From: Acetofilamentum sp.
Lineage (GTDB): Bacteria > Bacteroidota > Bacteroidia > Bacteroidales > DTU049
Reading direction: 5' to 3'
Length of the DNA: 5,901 nucleotides
Assembly (NCBI GenBank): GCA_020720525.1
Contig: DYON01000165.1
Span: 1-5,901, forward strand
In this document: piece by piece, positions 4,825-5,901 of the stretch
Numbering within the stretch: position 1 is the first letter of the stretch
Layout: every line of letters begins with the position of its first letter
Program-made: the position numbers and the translations under genes
Notes under the pieces: generated by a model
Database searches by the model: none
What the model was told of the DNA's origin: nothing
The model's input: only the letters and a program-made list of their open reading frames with translations

Positions 4825-5769
4825 ATGAACAATCATTTCAAAATTGGTAAGTATTTGGCTTTAGCCATCATGGTTTTTCTTGTTTTTACATGGGGATCGT
4901 CGTTTATTCTCATGAAAAAATCGCTCGAATACTTTCCCAGCGATGTGGTTGCAGCATGGCGGATGTTTTCGGCTTTTGTGGTTCTGTTTATTCCAGCCAT
5001 TTATTACCTTTTCCGACTGAAGCTGAAAACCATTTTATTGCTGACTCTTTCGGGCATCATCGGAAATGCGGTTCCGGCTTTTCTTTTTGCGCAAGCTCAA
5101 ACAGGCATCGAAAGCTATGTAGCGGGAATTCTGAACAGCACAACCACTTTGTTCACTCTTATTATTGGTCTCATTTTCTTTGGCTACAAAGCGCGTTGGC
5201 TCAGTGTTGGAGGAGTCATAGTCGGAATTGCCGGTGTGGTTGGGCTCATGGCGGTTGCTGGTGGAAAATCGCTCAATTTCAATCTTGGATACGCCTCGTA
5301 TATAGTGTTGGCAACAATTCTGTATGCTTTCAATATCAATCTGATCAAACGTTGGCTCAACGAAGTACCAACTCTTCCAATGGTTTCAATTGCTTTTTTC
5401 TTGCCAGGACTGGTTGCAATATTTTATCTTACTTCTCAAACCGAAATAGTTTCGCAGCTGATTCACCAACCCGAATTGTGGCCCGGAATTGCATACATGT
5501 CCATTCTTGGTTTGTTCGGCTCCGCCATTGCGCTATTATTGTATTACCATCTCATTAAGATGACCGACATTCTCTTTGCTGCATCGGTCACCTACCTCAT
5601 GCCTGTTGTATCAACTCTTTGGGGAATTGGGGATGGCGAAACCTTGGGCTTGGTTCATACAGCCTTTATTCTGGTAATCCTTGTTGGTGTCTTTATGGTG
5701 AATTACCACGATCTGATGGGAAAAATCAAAAACCGAATCGATAAAAAAGCATCAAACAATCAGCTTTAA
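4825..5769 (+). CDS. EamA-family (drug/metabolite transporter superfamily) permease
   Basis: The 314-residue inner-membrane protein fits the ten-helix DMT permeases built from two EamA domains. The first spans about residues 11-144 and begins with the FTWGSSF motif (21-27) in helix 1 and AAWRMF (43-48) in helix 2. The second spans about 155-293 and carries the YLMPVVSTLWG segment (257-267) followed by Glu272, matching the conserved 'P.....G...l.E' of the family. The C-terminal tail after 294 is hydrophilic and Lys-rich. Members export or import amino acids, nucleobases, drugs or other metabolites, and the substrate cannot be told from sequence. ATG at 4825 follows the corA stop by 4 nt, implying co-transcription and coupled translation; a TTG directly before it is a less likely start. 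No terminator hairpin is clear in the 61 bases downstream. Confidence 0.92.
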   Translation: MNNHFKIGKYLALAIMVFLVFTWGSSFILMKKSLEYFPSDVVAAWRMFSAFVVLFIPAIYYLFRLKLKTILLLTLSGIIGNAVPAFLFAQAQTGIESYVAGILNSTTTLFTLIIGLIFFGYKARWLSVGGVIVGIAGVVGLMAVAGGKSLNFNLGYASYIVLATILYAFNINLIKRWLNEVPTLPMVSIAFFLPGLVAIFYLTSQTEIVSQLIHQPELWPGIAYMSILGLFGSAIALLLYYHLIKMTDILFAASVTYLMPVVSTLWGIGDGETLGLVHTAFILVILVGVFMVNYHDLMGKIKNRIDKKASNNQL

Positions 5770-5830
5770 TTAGGGTCTGAAATTCTATAAAAAATACTAT
5801 TGTCCGACATAATTTATAATTCTGTTCATT

Positions 5831-5901
5831 TCATTTAACAATCGAATTCACTGCCGTCCGAAAGTTTTCGAAAATTCCGTTTTTCAAAACGCAACTATCA
5901 G
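5831..5901 (-). CDS. Possible C-terminal end of an unknown gene entering from the right
   Basis: One minus-strand frame is open from the window edge to a TGA at 5831-5833 and encodes 22 residues ending in NGIFENFRTAVNSIVK, which has ordinary protein composition. The other two minus-strand frames hit stops close to the edge. If real, the gene converges on the EamA permease with about 61 bp between the stops. The piece is too short to assign a family, and a chance open frame is quite possible. Confidence 0.3.
   Translation of the reverse strand, partial: DSCVLKNGIFENFRTAVNSIVK
5864..5890. repeat. Imperfect AT-rich inverted repeat
   Basis: GTTTT (5864-5868) and GAAAA (5870-5874) pair with TTTTC (5881-5885) and AAAAC (5886-5890), with one bulged C and a 6-base loop. 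It contains the perfect palindrome TTTTCGAAAA (5865-5874). It has no following T run and lies within the possible partial gene, so a terminator role is unlikely. Confidence 0.25.

Noticed and set aside
4890..5558. 222-residue plus-strand ORF inside the EamA permease
   Set aside because: It is an out-of-frame shadow with Cys/Ser/His-rich composition; the real frame shows ten membrane helices and family motifs.

Overview
The window looks like a chromosomal stretch from a Bacteroidota bacterium, probably class Bacteroidia. The evidence is AT-rich spacers, three TAnnTTTG-type -7 promoter elements, a Tat system with TatA and TatC but no TatB, a small IPExxxVDY-family protein (a family I know only from this phylum), and a large secreted MORN/YwqK-type repeat protein. 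I cannot name the genus.

Layout, left to right. Positions 1-415 (minus strand) hold the N-terminal fragment of an N-6 adenine DNA methyltransferase that stops just after its SAM-binding motif. Behind it, transcriptionally upstream, is a possible 45-codon gene whose product resembles a double-glycine leader peptide. Positions 471-1964 (plus strand) form a compact operon: tatA, tatC, and an IPExxxVDY gene that overlaps the end of tatC by 23 bp. The third gene meets a 600-residue secreted repeat protein (minus strand, 1961-3763) tail to tail, and their stop codons overlap. Positions 3764-3908 are a divergent promoter region. Positions 3909-5769 (plus strand) carry a CorA-family metal ion channel followed 4 nt later by an EamA/DMT-family permease. 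The last 70 bases may hold the C-terminus of a minus-strand gene that enters from the right.

How the parts relate. TatA and TatC together form the minimal twin-arginine translocase for exporting folded proteins. The repeat protein has an ordinary Sec signal peptide without twin arginines, so it is not an obvious Tat client. CorA and the EamA permease are probably co-transcribed, but they belong to broad families and a shared substrate cannot be read from sequence.

Most of the window is ordinary housekeeping and transport. The points worth a second look are the short GG-leader-like ORF beside the broken methyltransferase, the internal architecture of the repeat protein (twelve exact 24-residue units preceded by two tandem 92-residue super-repeats), the stop-codon overlap of the convergent genes, and an unusually strong Shine-Dalgarno sequence before corA. 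I saw no RNA genes, CRISPR arrays or insertion sequences.
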